NCBI RefSeq assembly: GCF_947387555.1
Contig: NZ_CANDNZ010000003.1
Span: forward strand, 496,001-560,000
DNA: 64,000 bases
From: Thalassomonas sp. RHCl1
GTDB taxonomy: Bacteria; Pseudomonadota; Gammaproteobacteria; Enterobacterales; Alteromonadaceae
Direction: 5' to 3'
The position numbers were made by a program, and so were the translations under genes. Below are positions 44,045-53,273 of this stretch, piece by piece. Below the pieces are notes generated by a model, which worked only from the letters and a program-made list of their open reading frames with translations, was not told the DNA's origin and made no database searches. The first letter of the stretch is position 1. Each line of letters starts with the position of its first letter.

Positions 44045-44076
44045 AAACGGCTCACCTTTGGTGAGCCGTTTTGCTT
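44045..44076. terminator. Bidirectional rho-independent terminator
   Basis: A perfect 12-base stem (44045-44056 with 44060-44071), a 3-base loop and T-rich flanks, placed between the convergent 43824 and 44094 genes. Confidence 0.9.
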
Positions 44077-44093
44077 TCTCCTCCCAGATAATA

Positions 44094-45209
44094 TCAGCCT
44101 AAGGCCAGTTTCTCCCTGATCTGTGAGGCGATAGCCAGACTGGCAGTAATACCCGGGGATTCAATACCGAATAACTGGATCAAACCCGGCAAATCATGCG
44201 TGCTTTCATCCTGCAGTACAAAATCTTTAAAAGACTCTCCCGGCCCCTGTAATTTGGGGCGGATACCGCTATAAGCCGGTTGCAGCCTGTCCGGATCCAG
44301 CTTGGGAAAATAACGTTTGATCGCCCGGCAAAATTTTTCTTTTAACTGCGGATCCACCTGGTAATCAAGATCATCGATATACTGGCTGTCCGGACCAAAT
44401 TTTAACTGCCCGCCCATATCCAAAGTGGCATGGATCCCCAAGCCTACGGTATTGACTTCCGGCACCGGATAAATCAGCTGCTGAAACGGACTTTTGCCGC
44501 TATAAGAAAAATAATGTCCCCGGCACCAATGCAATGGCGGAATATGATGCCCGGACAAACCATCAATTTTTCGGGCCACCTGTTCACTATGTAAGCCGGC
44601 ACTGTTAATTAAATAACGGCACTGCAAGCGGGTAATTTCCCCCAGGCTGTCCAGGGTCACGACAAAGCCGTTTTCGTTTGGCTGTGCCGACAACATCCGG
44701 GTTCTGGCAACAAAGAAAGCACCATTTTGCTCCGCTTCAGCCAATAAACTTTGCATATAGGCGTGTACATCCAAAATGCCGGTCGACGGCGACAATAAAG
44801 CCGCCGATGCCGATAATTCCGGGGAATGCTGTGCCAGCGCTTTACGGCTTTGCCAGCTAAGATCATTTACGCCATTGGCACTGGCATTATCTGACAGTTG
44901 CTGTAAATAGGCTTCCTCATCGGCATTTTGCGCCACAATCAGTTTACCCAAAGGATAAAACGGAATATGGCGTTGCCGGCAATAGTCATATAAGGCTTCT
45001 TTACCGGCAACACACAATTTAGCCTTATAGCTGTTTTGCGGATAATAAATGCCGGCATGGATCACTTCACTGTTGCGGCTGCTGGTTTCTTCGCCAAAAG
45101 TAGCATTTTTATCAATGATTAAAACATTTTCCTGATATTTGCTTAATTGCGCCGCCGTTGCCAAACCGACAGCCCCGGCACCTATGATAATGGTATCAAC
45201 TTTGTCCAA
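44094..45209 (-). CDS. FAD-dependent oxidoreductase, L-2-hydroxyglutarate oxidase (LhgO) family
   Basis: 371 residues from a TTG start with AAGGAG 8 bases upstream. The N-terminal FAD-binding GAGAVGLATAAQL and the family block ETSSRNSEVIHAGIYYPQNSYKAKLC are clear. PSTGILDVHAY, INSAGLHSE and the C-terminal PGITASLAIASQI also match LhgO/DAO proteins. LhgO oxidises L-2-hydroxyglutarate to 2-oxoglutarate at the membrane, passing electrons to quinone. It lies 180 bases after a TauD-like dioxygenase gene on the same strand, which produces succinate from 2-oxoglutarate; a functional link is possible but not shown. Confidence 0.8.
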   Translation of the reverse strand: MDKVDTIIIGAGAVGLATAAQLSKYQENVLIIDKNATFGEETSSRNSEVIHAGIYYPQNSYKAKLCVAGKEALYDYCRQRHIPFYPLGKLIVAQNADEEAYLQQLSDNASANGVNDLSWQSRKALAQHSPELSASAALLSPSTGILDVHAYMQSLLAEAEQNGAFFVARTRMLSAQPNENGFVVTLDSLGEITRLQCRYLINSAGLHSEQVARKIDGLSGHHIPPLHWCRGHYFSYSGKSPFQQLIYPVPEVNTVGLGIHATLDMGGQLKFGPDSQYIDDLDYQVDPQLKEKFCRAIKRYFPKLDPDRLQPAYSGIRPKLQGPGESFKDFVLQDESTHDLPGLIQLFGIESPGITASLAIASQIREKLALG

Positions 45210-45389
45210 GTTCCGGACTCCTTACATAGGGGCAACTTGCCCCGGAATAAACAGAGCATAACGAAGATGTTATCCGCTGTCATTTCTAATAAACCAAACC
45301 TGATAAACGAGCCTGAATACACAGGCTCAGCTGCGCACAAACCCGGCCAAACTCCCGTCAACTAAGAGCCAAAAAGCCGGAGGGCGCTA

Positions 45390-46358
45390 TTATGCGTACA
45401 TGGCGGTTAACTTTCTGACTTCTTCCGGCGCCCAGTTATTCACCGCATGCGACCAGGCCTTGTTATTAAAGAGCAAAAAGTCATCCGCCTGCATTTTATA
45501 AAGAATATGGCAGCTATATAAGTTAGCAATCTGCTCGGGCGTACCGCTTCGGGTATCTGCCGGAGCCCAGTCAGAATCCCCCTCCACATGCATATAACCT
45601 TCATAATGCTCACCTTTGGCCTCATTGAGTATACCCAGGTGGCGCAGCAGCTCATGCTGATGCTGGTGAAACGCATGATCGTGAACCGTCACATTATCCC
45701 AGTGGCTATACAGATCTTGCCCGGATATCGCAGATTTCTCCTGCCTCAGGGGCACTGTCCTGACCACCACTTTACCGGCGCCGGTTTCTTTTAATACCCG
45801 AACCGCACCATCGCATGTTTCCAAAACATCTTTGGCATCGAGATGTTCGGCGCGCAAATCATTGATATTGTCGGGGGTAAGGTTTCGTCCGACAATAGCT
45901 TTTTCTTTTGCCTTAAGTAACGAATGGTCGGCATTTTGATCCACCAGGCTAAGGATATTCTCGCCACCTGCAACGGCATTTTTCCGGCAATGCAGGCCAA
46001 ATAAGTCCAGTGGCGAGCTGCTGTCCCCTTCGGCATGAGACTGGATCATCTGAAACGGCCCCCGCTCGTTAACGGTCACGGCAACATCATCAACCGCCTC
46101 CCTGTCTTCCATCATATGCGCCACCAGCTGCATTTGAATATCGTAGGAGTCTCTTAAATCATAATGATCCACCAGCTGTCCGAATAAATCACCGGCGTGC
46201 TCAAAAGGCATGCCGCGGACCAAAACCAGCTGATTTTGTTCTATCGCCGCTTTGATTTTGCCAAGGTCAAAATTGCCGGCTTCAAAAACTTGTAAATATT
46301 GCTCGCTTTCTGCATCCTGGCCTGGCTCAAATACCGGGGTTTCATAAAACTTTTTCAT
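45390..46358 (-). CDS. TauD/TfdA-like Fe(II)/2-oxoglutarate dioxygenase
   Basis: 322 residues. The facial-triad region reads QSHAEGDSSSPLDLFGLHC (His-x-Glu), with the distal His in NNKAWSHAVNNW, followed by EEVRKLTAMY, whose Arg should bind 2-oxoglutarate. An early VLVRGMPF strand is typical of the TauD fold. The enzyme would hydroxylate or oxidatively cleave a small substrate. It is not CsiD-like in sequence. Its location beside an exporter and an NRPS makes a tailoring or amino-acid-hydroxylating role plausible. The promoter is weakly defined, and the 294-base gap upstream carries two strong hairpins. Confidence 0.7.
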   Translation of the reverse strand: MKKFYETPVFEPGQDAESEQYLQVFEAGNFDLGKIKAAIEQNQLVLVRGMPFEHAGDLFGQLVDHYDLRDSYDIQMQLVAHMMEDREAVDDVAVTVNERGPFQMIQSHAEGDSSSPLDLFGLHCRKNAVAGGENILSLVDQNADHSLLKAKEKAIVGRNLTPDNINDLRAEHLDAKDVLETCDGAVRVLKETGAGKVVVRTVPLRQEKSAISGQDLYSHWDNVTVHDHAFHQHQHELLRHLGILNEAKGEHYEGYMHVEGDSDWAPADTRSGTPEQIANLYSCHILYKMQADDFLLFNNKAWSHAVNNWAPEEVRKLTAMYA

Positions 46359-46488
46359 TATCTGTATCCATGTTCTTGTTACTTTTTACATCAAATTAAG
46401 GGCGCAAACAAAACCTGACTGCTTTGCTTGTTCAACAGCAGCGCCATGCTGCGGCTTTGTGCCTTAATAAATCAATGGGGTATCAGAG

Positions 46489-46517
46489 CCGGGCCGGATG
46501 ACAAGCATCCGGCCCGG
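46489..46517. terminator. Perfect G/C-rich hairpin
   Basis: A 12-base perfect stem (46489-46500 with 46506-46517) and a 5-base loop, downstream of the ABC permease gene and upstream of the dioxygenase gene. There is no T-run, so it is a rho-dependent pause, an attenuator or an mRNA-stabilising structure. Confidence 0.5.
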
Positions 46518-46609
46518 TTGCTGATGTGCGCCCTTAGGTATGGCACTCTTTTTATTACACTTTTTTATTACAATCTTTTTATCGTGCGCTTTATTATCGT
46601 GCCTGGGCG

Positions 46610-46637
46610 CAAGTGAAAGCCTGCTGGCTCTCACTTG
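46610..46637. terminator. Hairpin just after the ABC permease stop
   Basis: CAAGTGAAAGCC (46610-46621) pairs with 46626-46637 with one mismatch and a 4-base loop, 16 bases after the permease stop. Together with 46489-46517 it probably ends the exporter transcript. Confidence 0.5.
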
Positions 46638-46652
46638 GGCTTATGCCGGAGA

Positions 46653-49076
46653 TCACTCCCTCAGGGTATTGATCACCGGGCGATTGATATAGGCCCTGAC
46701 CGGCCAATAACAGGCAAACAGACAGATCCAGGTGATTAAAGACAAGGTTATCACGCTGATAAGGATCAGTTGATCGCCGATATAAGCATTTAGATCAGCC
46801 GAGAAACCTATATACAAGCTAAAGAGTATGATCACCGAAGCGATAAAGCCCAGCACCACTGTCATAGTATTTTCACCGATCACCAGGCCAACAATGGCAA
46901 AGCGTTTCGCCCCCAACGCCATACGTGTGCCCAACTCAAAGCGGCGTAATTGCGTGGTGTAGCTTAAAATACCATAAAGGCCGATGCTCGCCAGCAGGAA
47001 GGTCACTAACGCCAGTGACGCACTGGTGATCGCCATAGTGAACTGGCTAAAGAGCATGCGCATACGGGTTTGCATTAACGGCTTCATTTCAAATAAAGAG
47101 TACTGGCTGCTGATACCGCGCAGTATTTGCGCCGCCTGTTCACGGCTAAGCTCATAATCTGGGGCTAACTCGATTAAAAAGCTGCCGCCTCTGATCGAGG
47201 TATGCTTGAACAGTTGCACCTTAGGCTCAGTCGTACCCGGCATAATAGTGTCCGCCACTACACCGATCACGGTATAGATAGTGCCGTCGCCAAAACTCAG
47301 GGTTTGACCGACCACTTGCTGGAGATCTGTTGATACTCTTTTCGCAAACGAGGCATTGACCAGCACCACGGGGGTATTATCCAGGATATCTTCCCGGCTA
47401 AAGGTATTACCGTACAAGAGCGGCTGCTCAACCATGCTTAAATATTTATCATCAATATATTTCAGCTCAGGCGTGATCTTCTGTTTCGAAGCCTCCATAG
47501 TGATCGCCCGGCTCCCCATATTTCTTAACGGGCTGACAGAGCGGCTGACTCCGCGCACCTGCGGCAATTGTTCAAGCTGCTGGGCAAACTGGCTCATCAC
47601 CACAGACTTTTCTTCGCTATCGGCTTTAGTGCCGGTGGTCATCACACTGACATAAACGCGGTTTTCCATGGTAAAGCCATAAGGGGCGCTGATCACAGAG
47701 TAAGCCTGCTCAATCAGGTTAAAGTTGGCAAAAACCAGACAGCTGGCAATCGCCACCTGACTGACAATAAGCAGCTGACGGATTGACTTGGCCACCTGGA
47801 AGCTGGTGCCTTTACCGCTGCTGCGCAGCACTAGATTAAGGGCTCTGTAGTTAAGCATATTGTTACTTAAGGCGGTAAAGCCCAGGGCACAAAGCAAGGT
47901 TAAGATCACCGCAGACACTAAGGTAAAACCGTTGATGCTCAGTTCGTTCACCCGCGGCAAAACATCGCTTAAATGGCTTTGCATAATATCAAAACCGGTA
48001 TGTGCCACCAGCAGCGCCAGCAATAACGCCATCGACAACAGCAGGCTGCTTTCGGCAAACAACATGTTAAACAAATGGCGCTTTTTCGCCCCGACAGAGG
48101 CACAAATGGCCAGGTCCCGCTGTTTTTGCACCGTACGTGCCATAAACAGGTTACTGATGTTGGCAATAGCGATCAATAACAGCCCGACAACACCGGCAAT
48201 TAATAATAAGATGGTACGTTCGGTATCCCCTAAGATCGTACTTTTTAAAGACTGCACCGACATATCAATGCGCCAGCCGTTAAAGTACTCATCGCCGACA
48301 ACCGCCTGCTGCCAGGTATCATCCATCATAGTCGTTAATGATTGCTCAACCTGGGAAGCAACCAGGCCGGGTTTTAACTTGCCGACCACCAGCATAGGTT
48401 CCTGTACCCGATTCCAGGCCTGGAACGCGCGCTCCGGGGTGGGGTTAAAGTCCCATGGCAGCCAAACCTGGGTTTTATAACCGACATTATAAATTTCAGG
48501 TTCAACAAAGGATTGTGCCAATACGCCAACGATACGGAAACTGACATCATTGATGATCAGGCTTTTGCTGAGCACATCTTCGGCCCCCTGAAATTCCTGC
48601 TGCCACATTTGATAGCTCAATATTGCCACAGGATTATGGGTGTTCACTTCTTCACTGTCGCTAAAGTGCCGTCCCATCACCAGTTCGCCCTGGAACAAGT
48701 CCGCCCATCCCGGGGTGACAAAGGTGGTATTCACATTTGGCTGGGTCGCCAGCGAGCTGACAATATTATAGTCATAATAGAGCAAGCCTATCTCGCTGAA
48801 CGCTTCCTGTTTTTTATACAGGTGCATCATGCCCGGGTAATTATAGGCTTTCGCCCATTCCTCGCCGCTGTCATTGATCAGCGACTGGTCAATTTTATAT
48901 AAGCTTTCCTGCTCCGGATACGGCAGCGGATCATTTAACAACACATTCGCCAACGTCAACACACACAACAGTGCGCCTAAGGTTAGCCCCATACTGATAA
49001 CAACACTTAAAATAAACCCCGGGGTCTTTTTTAAGCCGGCCCAGGCCTGCTTGTATTGATAAAGTACTGTGCTCAT
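46653..49076 (-). CDS. ABC transporter permease, MacB/FtsX type
   Basis: 807 residues. The topology is that of the duplicated FtsX/MacB permeases: an N-terminal helix (about 17-39), a large periplasmic MacB-PCD-like domain, a three-helix block (about 285-420), a second periplasmic domain, and a final three-helix FtsX block (about 680-800) with RRFELGTRMALGAKR, the typical coupling segment. It forms an exporter with the ATPase encoded just upstream, whose stop overlaps this ATG by 4 bases. Such two-FtsX permeases export peptides or lipoproteins, or take part in antimicrobial-peptide resistance. Next to an NRPS it is a good candidate for product export or self-protection. No membrane-fusion protein gene is present. 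Confidence 0.88.
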   Translation of the reverse strand: MSTVLYQYKQAWAGLKKTPGFILSVVISMGLTLGALLCVLTLANVLLNDPLPYPEQESLYKIDQSLINDSGEEWAKAYNYPGMMHLYKKQEAFSEIGLLYYDYNIVSSLATQPNVNTTFVTPGWADLFQGELVMGRHFSDSEEVNTHNPVAILSYQMWQQEFQGAEDVLSKSLIINDVSFRIVGVLAQSFVEPEIYNVGYKTQVWLPWDFNPTPERAFQAWNRVQEPMLVVGKLKPGLVASQVEQSLTTMMDDTWQQAVVGDEYFNGWRIDMSVQSLKSTILGDTERTILLLIAGVVGLLLIAIANISNLFMARTVQKQRDLAICASVGAKKRHLFNMLFAESSLLLSMALLLALLVAHTGFDIMQSHLSDVLPRVNELSINGFTLVSAVILTLLCALGFTALSNNMLNYRALNLVLRSSGKGTSFQVAKSIRQLLIVSQVAIASCLVFANFNLIEQAYSVISAPYGFTMENRVYVSVMTTGTKADSEEKSVVMSQFAQQLEQLPQVRGVSRSVSPLRNMGSRAITMEASKQKITPELKYIDDKYLSMVEQPLLYGNTFSREDILDNTPVVLVNASFAKRVSTDLQQVVGQTLSFGDGTIYTVIGVVADTIMPGTTEPKVQLFKHTSIRGGSFLIELAPDYELSREQAAQILRGISSQYSLFEMKPLMQTRMRMLFSQFTMAITSASLALVTFLLASIGLYGILSYTTQLRRFELGTRMALGAKRFAIVGLVIGENTMTVVLGFIASVIILFSLYIGFSADLNAYIGDQLILISVITLSLITWICLFACYWPVRAYINRPVINTLRE

Positions 49077-49783
49077 ACCGCTACCTTTTGCTGTGTCATG
49101 TTAGCCGGATTAAAAATAACACCGTCGGACAGTTTTAACTGGGTGCGAGCCATGTCCGCATAGCGGGGATCATGGGTAACCATACATAAGGTGGTGCCGT
49201 TTTTATTCAAACGCTCCAGCACATCCATGACCATGTCGCCGCTTTTGGAGTCCAGGTTACCGGTAGGCTCATCCACCAGTAGTAAAGCAGGATCAGCTAC
49301 CAGGGCACGGGCAATGGCGACCCTTTGTTGCTGACCACCGGAAAGTTGGTTTGGTTTGTGGCTGGCACGGTGGGTCATACCCACTTGCTCTAAACACCAG
49401 GTCACGCGTTCTTTCATCGCCTCATCGCTTTGCTTTTCCCTGTGGTAGCGCAGCGGCAGGGCAACATTATCAAATACGGATAATTCATCTATCAAGTTAA
49501 ATGATTGAAATATAAAGCCAATTTTCTCATTTCTGACCTCGGCCGCCTCATCCAGGCTCAGTTGGGAAACATCTCGTCCTTCAACAAAATATTGTCCTGA
49601 CGTCGGCATATCCAATAATCCCAGGATAGAGAGTAAGGTAGATTTACCACAACCGGATGGACCCGAGATAGAAACATAATCACCTTTATTGATGGTCAGG
49701 TTGATGTCTTTTAATGCATGCGTTTGCAACTCTTCGGTTTCAAACACTTTACTGAGCTGGCTAAGTTTAATAATGGAATCCAT
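49073..49783 (-). CDS. ABC transporter ATP-binding protein, MacB/LolD type
   Basis: 236 residues from ATG 49783 (MDSIIKLSQLSKVFETEEL), which has AAGGAAG 7 bases upstream; the frame is open further upstream but without family similarity. Walker A GPSGCGKST, Q-loop FIFQSFNLI, signature LSGGQQQRVAIARALV, Walker B LLLVDEPTGNLD and the His-switch MVTHDPRY are all intact. It powers the permease encoded directly downstream (ATGA overlap) at the inner membrane. Confidence 0.93.
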   Translation of the reverse strand: MDSIIKLSQLSKVFETEELQTHALKDINLTINKGDYVSISGPSGCGKSTLLSILGLLDMPTSGQYFVEGRDVSQLSLDEAAEVRNEKIGFIFQSFNLIDELSVFDNVALPLRYHREKQSDEAMKERVTWCLEQVGMTHRASHKPNQLSGGQQQRVAIARALVADPALLLVDEPTGNLDSKSGDMVMDVLERLNKNGTTLCMVTHDPRYADMARTQLKLSDGVIFNPANMTQQKVAV

Positions 49784-50260
49784 CTCTAACTTCCTTTGGT
49801 TATTTTTAATTCTTGTGTGTAACACATTATTTAATTTACTGGCTTGACCAACAAGGCGATCAAGCGTCGATGTTGGCACCGGACAAACATTTACTCCGGC
49901 GCAGACAAGGAACAAAATATGAATTTACCCTTGCCCGAAAATTTATCTGCTGTTGCTATCATCCCTGCCTTCCTCTTTCGCTTGTCCATGGCCTGTTCCG
50001 GCCTTTTTATCTGTTATTGTCTTAGTCATCACTAACGGAGCAAAAGTCATACCAGATTAAAACGCTCTGCAAAGCCGCATTCCTTTGCGCTTTTTATTCA
50101 AATCCCTGTTCCCGGGTCCGATTTCGGAATGTTTCGATTCGTTATCGGACCCGGGACAAGGCGAAGGAAAAATATCTGTGATTGAAAGCAACAGGGAGAA
50201 AAGTACCTGTTACTGACAAAATCACACGGATTAGTTTACCTGCACTTTAGCGGACAGCGA
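49784..50260. other. Intergenic region between cytochrome gene and ABC operon
   Basis: 477 bases. A perfect 13-base hairpin (50110-50122 with 50144-50156, 21-base loop) lies about 105 bases downstream of the cytochrome stop and probably ends that transcript. The remaining ~320 bases should carry the promoter of the ABC exporter. Open frames on the plus strand here lack support. Confidence 0.55.
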
Positions 50261-53059
50261 TTACTTTGCACCACCGGCCTTGGCCACGCGGGCAACTTCA
50301 TCCCGGTCGAAGTGACCGTCTTCATTTCTGTCTAAGCCCATACGCAGACCTGATCCCGGGGGCACACAGGTATAGGTAAGGTGGTTTCCGTCCTGTTTAG
50401 CTAATTTTCTCAGCTTCTTATCGGATATTAAGCTGTCAGACATACTGTCCAACTTAAACAGGCCGTTGCTCTGCATCAAACCGCCGCGGGCTTCGCCGCC
50501 AATGACACCTTTAACAATCAGGTCACACTCAGGCACAGGTTTTTCAATCTTGGCGCGGGACACCAGTAAGTCGATGCGCTCCTGTACCACTTTGTCACCA
50601 TAGTTGCCTTTGTTTAAGGTCATTTGCTGGCCGACAATCGGGTTTAATTTCGAGTTGATCATATAACTGAAGATCTCAACATTACGCTTTTCTTCTTCAG
50701 AATTAAACTCAAAAATATCTTCCGACAATACTTCATAAACCGTCTGGCTGGCGCCGTCATGGTTAAAGCCGAAGCCGCGGATTTGATCTCCCTTGTGCTC
50801 TTCGCCATTCTCGGCATCGCCGGTGCTGCCGAACATACCTACTTTTTGGTATAAGGCCCGTAAATGCGGGATCTTAAAGTCTTCTGCACGGCCGGTATCC
50901 GCCACAGACATGTTCATCAAACCTACGGTGCCGTATCGCTTGGCCGCAGGATCAATCTGGTGACAGGTATTACAGTCAACTATGCCCTGGTCTATCTGGG
51001 CGCCGATATTATATTCTTTAAAACCGGCATGCTGTTTTTCCGTCAGGCTGTTATCCAGCGCCCGGATAGGGTTAGGCGGATATTCCAGCTGCATGGCAAA
51101 GTCGGTCAGTCGTTGCATTTCTTCTTCGGTTAATTCTTCAGCACGTCCCTGCAGGTCGACGAAGGCAATATTAAAGTCTTCAAACGCCTGCTCTTCGATG
51201 GTTTCATCTTCATCTCTGGAAGCCCCGGTACGGTCGCCGCGCCAGTGCATCGGCCCCTGCCCCGGTAAACCACGTAAACTCTGGGTTACCATAGGCCCCT
51301 TCATCGGGTGGAAGAAGTCTTTAATTTCCGACTTAGGTCCTACACCCAGGTAAGTGTTGGGGCTCTCGGCAACGGCAGCATCCGGATCACCTAAATCCCA
51401 GGCCAGATGATCCATATCGCCAAAGACATGACAAGAACCACAGGCGGAATCCCCGCGGCTGGAAGTTAACGCCGCATCATAAAGGAAAGGACGTCCTTTG
51501 GTAACACTTTCCGGCTCAGGGTTAGGCATAAACACCTTGGCTGTTTCCTTACCGGTAGCAAGATTAACCTCGGCAATGGCATTATCAAAACGGGTCAAGG
51601 TATAAAGTTTGTTTCTGCCTTCATCAAGAATAATACCGCTTGGACCACCGCCGGTAAGCTTAATGTAATCGTCGCCGTTAGGCACAAAGGAGTCATCTTC
51701 TAACTGTTTGGTATTAAAAACACCGATTTTGCTGGAACCATAGGCGGCAACGTAAAGCTTGGCGCCGTCTTTTGAAATGACCATTTCCATCGGCTGAGAC
51801 AAACTGCTGTAATTCTCTGCTTGGGTGCCGAGTTTTTCATTATAGGAAGTGATATGTTTATTCAGGTTCAGCGGCTTCACCTTGTCACCGGAGATCAGGG
51901 TGATCTGGTTTTCAACAAAGTGACCCCTCAGGGTATCGCTGCGATCGCCTGAGCTGGCAAAACGCACATGGTTACGGGCATCAGTGTTGGAGACGTAAAC
52001 ATTACCGCTTTTAGGGTTAACCACCATATTAAACAAGGTGGTGCCCACATGGCTGATCGACTCTATTTCTTTAGGGGTCTTGGCCATGGCATCGATAACA
52101 AAAACGTCTTTATCCGGCAGGGAAAAACGCACCCTGTCATTCCAGGTTTTAGGCGCTGCCTTAGTCAGGGGATCACCGTTATCAACCCAGTTACCGTCAA
52201 CATATTTAACGATCAAACCGGTTTTAGGCTGCTCATTACCCTTGATATCAACATGGGGTGCCGCTTTATCCAGGCCACCTTTTAACATTTCCGCTTTCAG
52301 GGTCGTGGTTTGGTTACCCGACTGGAAAGCCGCAGCATAAACCTTGCTGCCGTCTGGGCTGACTGCCAGCGCCCTTGGGGTATCGCTGAATAAATTAATA
52401 ATGGTTTGTGGTGTACCGCCAAGATCATCTCCCAGCTTAGTTGAGTCAAACACCCAGACGTCGGCCCGGCCTATGCCCGGCGTTTGCAGCTGGGGATCAA
52501 AAGGAGCATTTTGACCACGGTGAGCGGCGGTGATAAAGGCTTTGTCTTTATTTGGTCCGGCGAAAACGATATCCCGGGGTTCATCCCCCACCAGTAAGGT
52601 TTTTTTCACTGCCGGAACCGGTAAAGTCAGATCAACAATACTGACACTGTCGGATAAATGGTTAACTACCCAAACTTCGCTGTCAGATTTGACCGCAACC
52701 GCGACCGGTTCCATGCCCACAGGCACAGAGGAAACATGGCTGAGTCCCTTATCGGTAACATCATATATTTCTAAGTGGTTATCCGGGGTATTAACGGCGA
52801 ATAAACGCGAACCATCGGCAGATAATGCCAGCGGTCTGACCTGCCCCGATTCAAATAAGACATAAGACGATTCGTTTTTCACATCACCGGCATTGCCGGC
52901 TTTTTCGCCTTTCATCACTTTATTATGACTTGTCGCTTTAGCAGCAACATCACTGGCATGGCTATAACCGGCGCCGGTCAAAAGAACCGCAGGGATCATG
53001 GCCTTGCATAATAATCGATTAAACGCGAAAGGACGCTTAATATTATTTTTTAGTATCAT
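50261..53059 (-). CDS. Secreted beta-propeller/di-haem cytochrome c with EF-hand
   Basis: 932 residues with a signal peptide (…AMIPAVLLTGAGYSHA). The first ~500 residues are YVTN/seven-bladed-propeller-like, with repeated LxxSADGSRLFAV- and VWVVNHLSDSVSIVD-type blades. Two haem c sites follow, CGSCH (about residue 541) and CNTCH (about 699), in a cytochrome-peroxidase/MauG-like region (HLRALYQKVGMFGSTGD). The C-terminus has an EF-hand-like calcium loop (DRNEDGHFDRDE, about 912-923). It should be a periplasmic or surface electron-transfer or oxidase protein. It lies between the NRPS and the exporter on the same strand, 214 bases after the NRPS stop. A role in product maturation is possible but unproven. 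Confidence 0.8.
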   Translation of the reverse strand: MILKNNIKRPFAFNRLLCKAMIPAVLLTGAGYSHASDVAAKATSHNKVMKGEKAGNAGDVKNESSYVLFESGQVRPLALSADGSRLFAVNTPDNHLEIYDVTDKGLSHVSSVPVGMEPVAVAVKSDSEVWVVNHLSDSVSIVDLTLPVPAVKKTLLVGDEPRDIVFAGPNKDKAFITAAHRGQNAPFDPQLQTPGIGRADVWVFDSTKLGDDLGGTPQTIINLFSDTPRALAVSPDGSKVYAAAFQSGNQTTTLKAEMLKGGLDKAAPHVDIKGNEQPKTGLIVKYVDGNWVDNGDPLTKAAPKTWNDRVRFSLPDKDVFVIDAMAKTPKEIESISHVGTTLFNMVVNPKSGNVYVSNTDARNHVRFASSGDRSDTLRGHFVENQITLISGDKVKPLNLNKHITSYNEKLGTQAENYSSLSQPMEMVISKDGAKLYVAAYGSSKIGVFNTKQLEDDSFVPNGDDYIKLTGGGPSGIILDEGRNKLYTLTRFDNAIAEVNLATGKETAKVFMPNPEPESVTKGRPFLYDAALTSSRGDSACGSCHVFGDMDHLAWDLGDPDAAVAESPNTYLGVGPKSEIKDFFHPMKGPMVTQSLRGLPGQGPMHWRGDRTGASRDEDETIEEQAFEDFNIAFVDLQGRAEELTEEEMQRLTDFAMQLEYPPNPIRALDNSLTEKQHAGFKEYNIGAQIDQGIVDCNTCHQIDPAAKRYGTVGLMNMSVADTGRAEDFKIPHLRALYQKVGMFGSTGDAENGEEHKGDQIRGFGFNHDGASQTVYEVLSEDIFEFNSEEEKRNVEIFSYMINSKLNPIVGQQMTLNKGNYGDKVVQERIDLLVSRAKIEKPVPECDLIVKGVIGGEARGGLMQSNGLFKLDSMSDSLISDKKLRKLAKQDGNHLTYTCVPPGSGLRMGLDRNEDGHFDRDEVARVAKAGGAK

Positions 53060-53207
53060 TTTTATTAAATCCTATTTAAATAAACTATCGCCGTTTCATT
53101 GTTGTTTTAGCTACCGGCCTGTATCTAATTCCGCTTGTTTGCCTTGCAACTCGCAAGCGGAAAAACGGGCTCGATAACGATATCGGGCGATTTACCTGTG
53201 TGAGTAT

Positions 53208-53228
53208 GCTCCCGGCAAAGCCGGGAGC
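53208..53228. terminator. Perfect hairpin after the NRPS gene
   Basis: GCTCCCGGC (53208-53216), loop AAA, GCCGGGAGC (53220-53228), about 45 bases downstream of the NRPS stop. It has no T-run, so termination may be partial, with some read-through into the cytochrome gene. Confidence 0.6.
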
Positions 53229-53273
53229 TTAACCTAAATTGAGGTTGCCGTTCCCCACAAAATTAACGGCTCC

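Noticed and set aside
45390-46358. CsiD glutarate hydroxylase paired with LhgO
   Set aside because: The motif context (SHAEGD) and overall sequence do not resemble CsiD. Called only as TauD-like.
47860-48480. 206-codon plus-strand frame opposite the ABC permease
   Set aside because: It lies wholly inside a well-supported permease gene on the other strand and has no domain.
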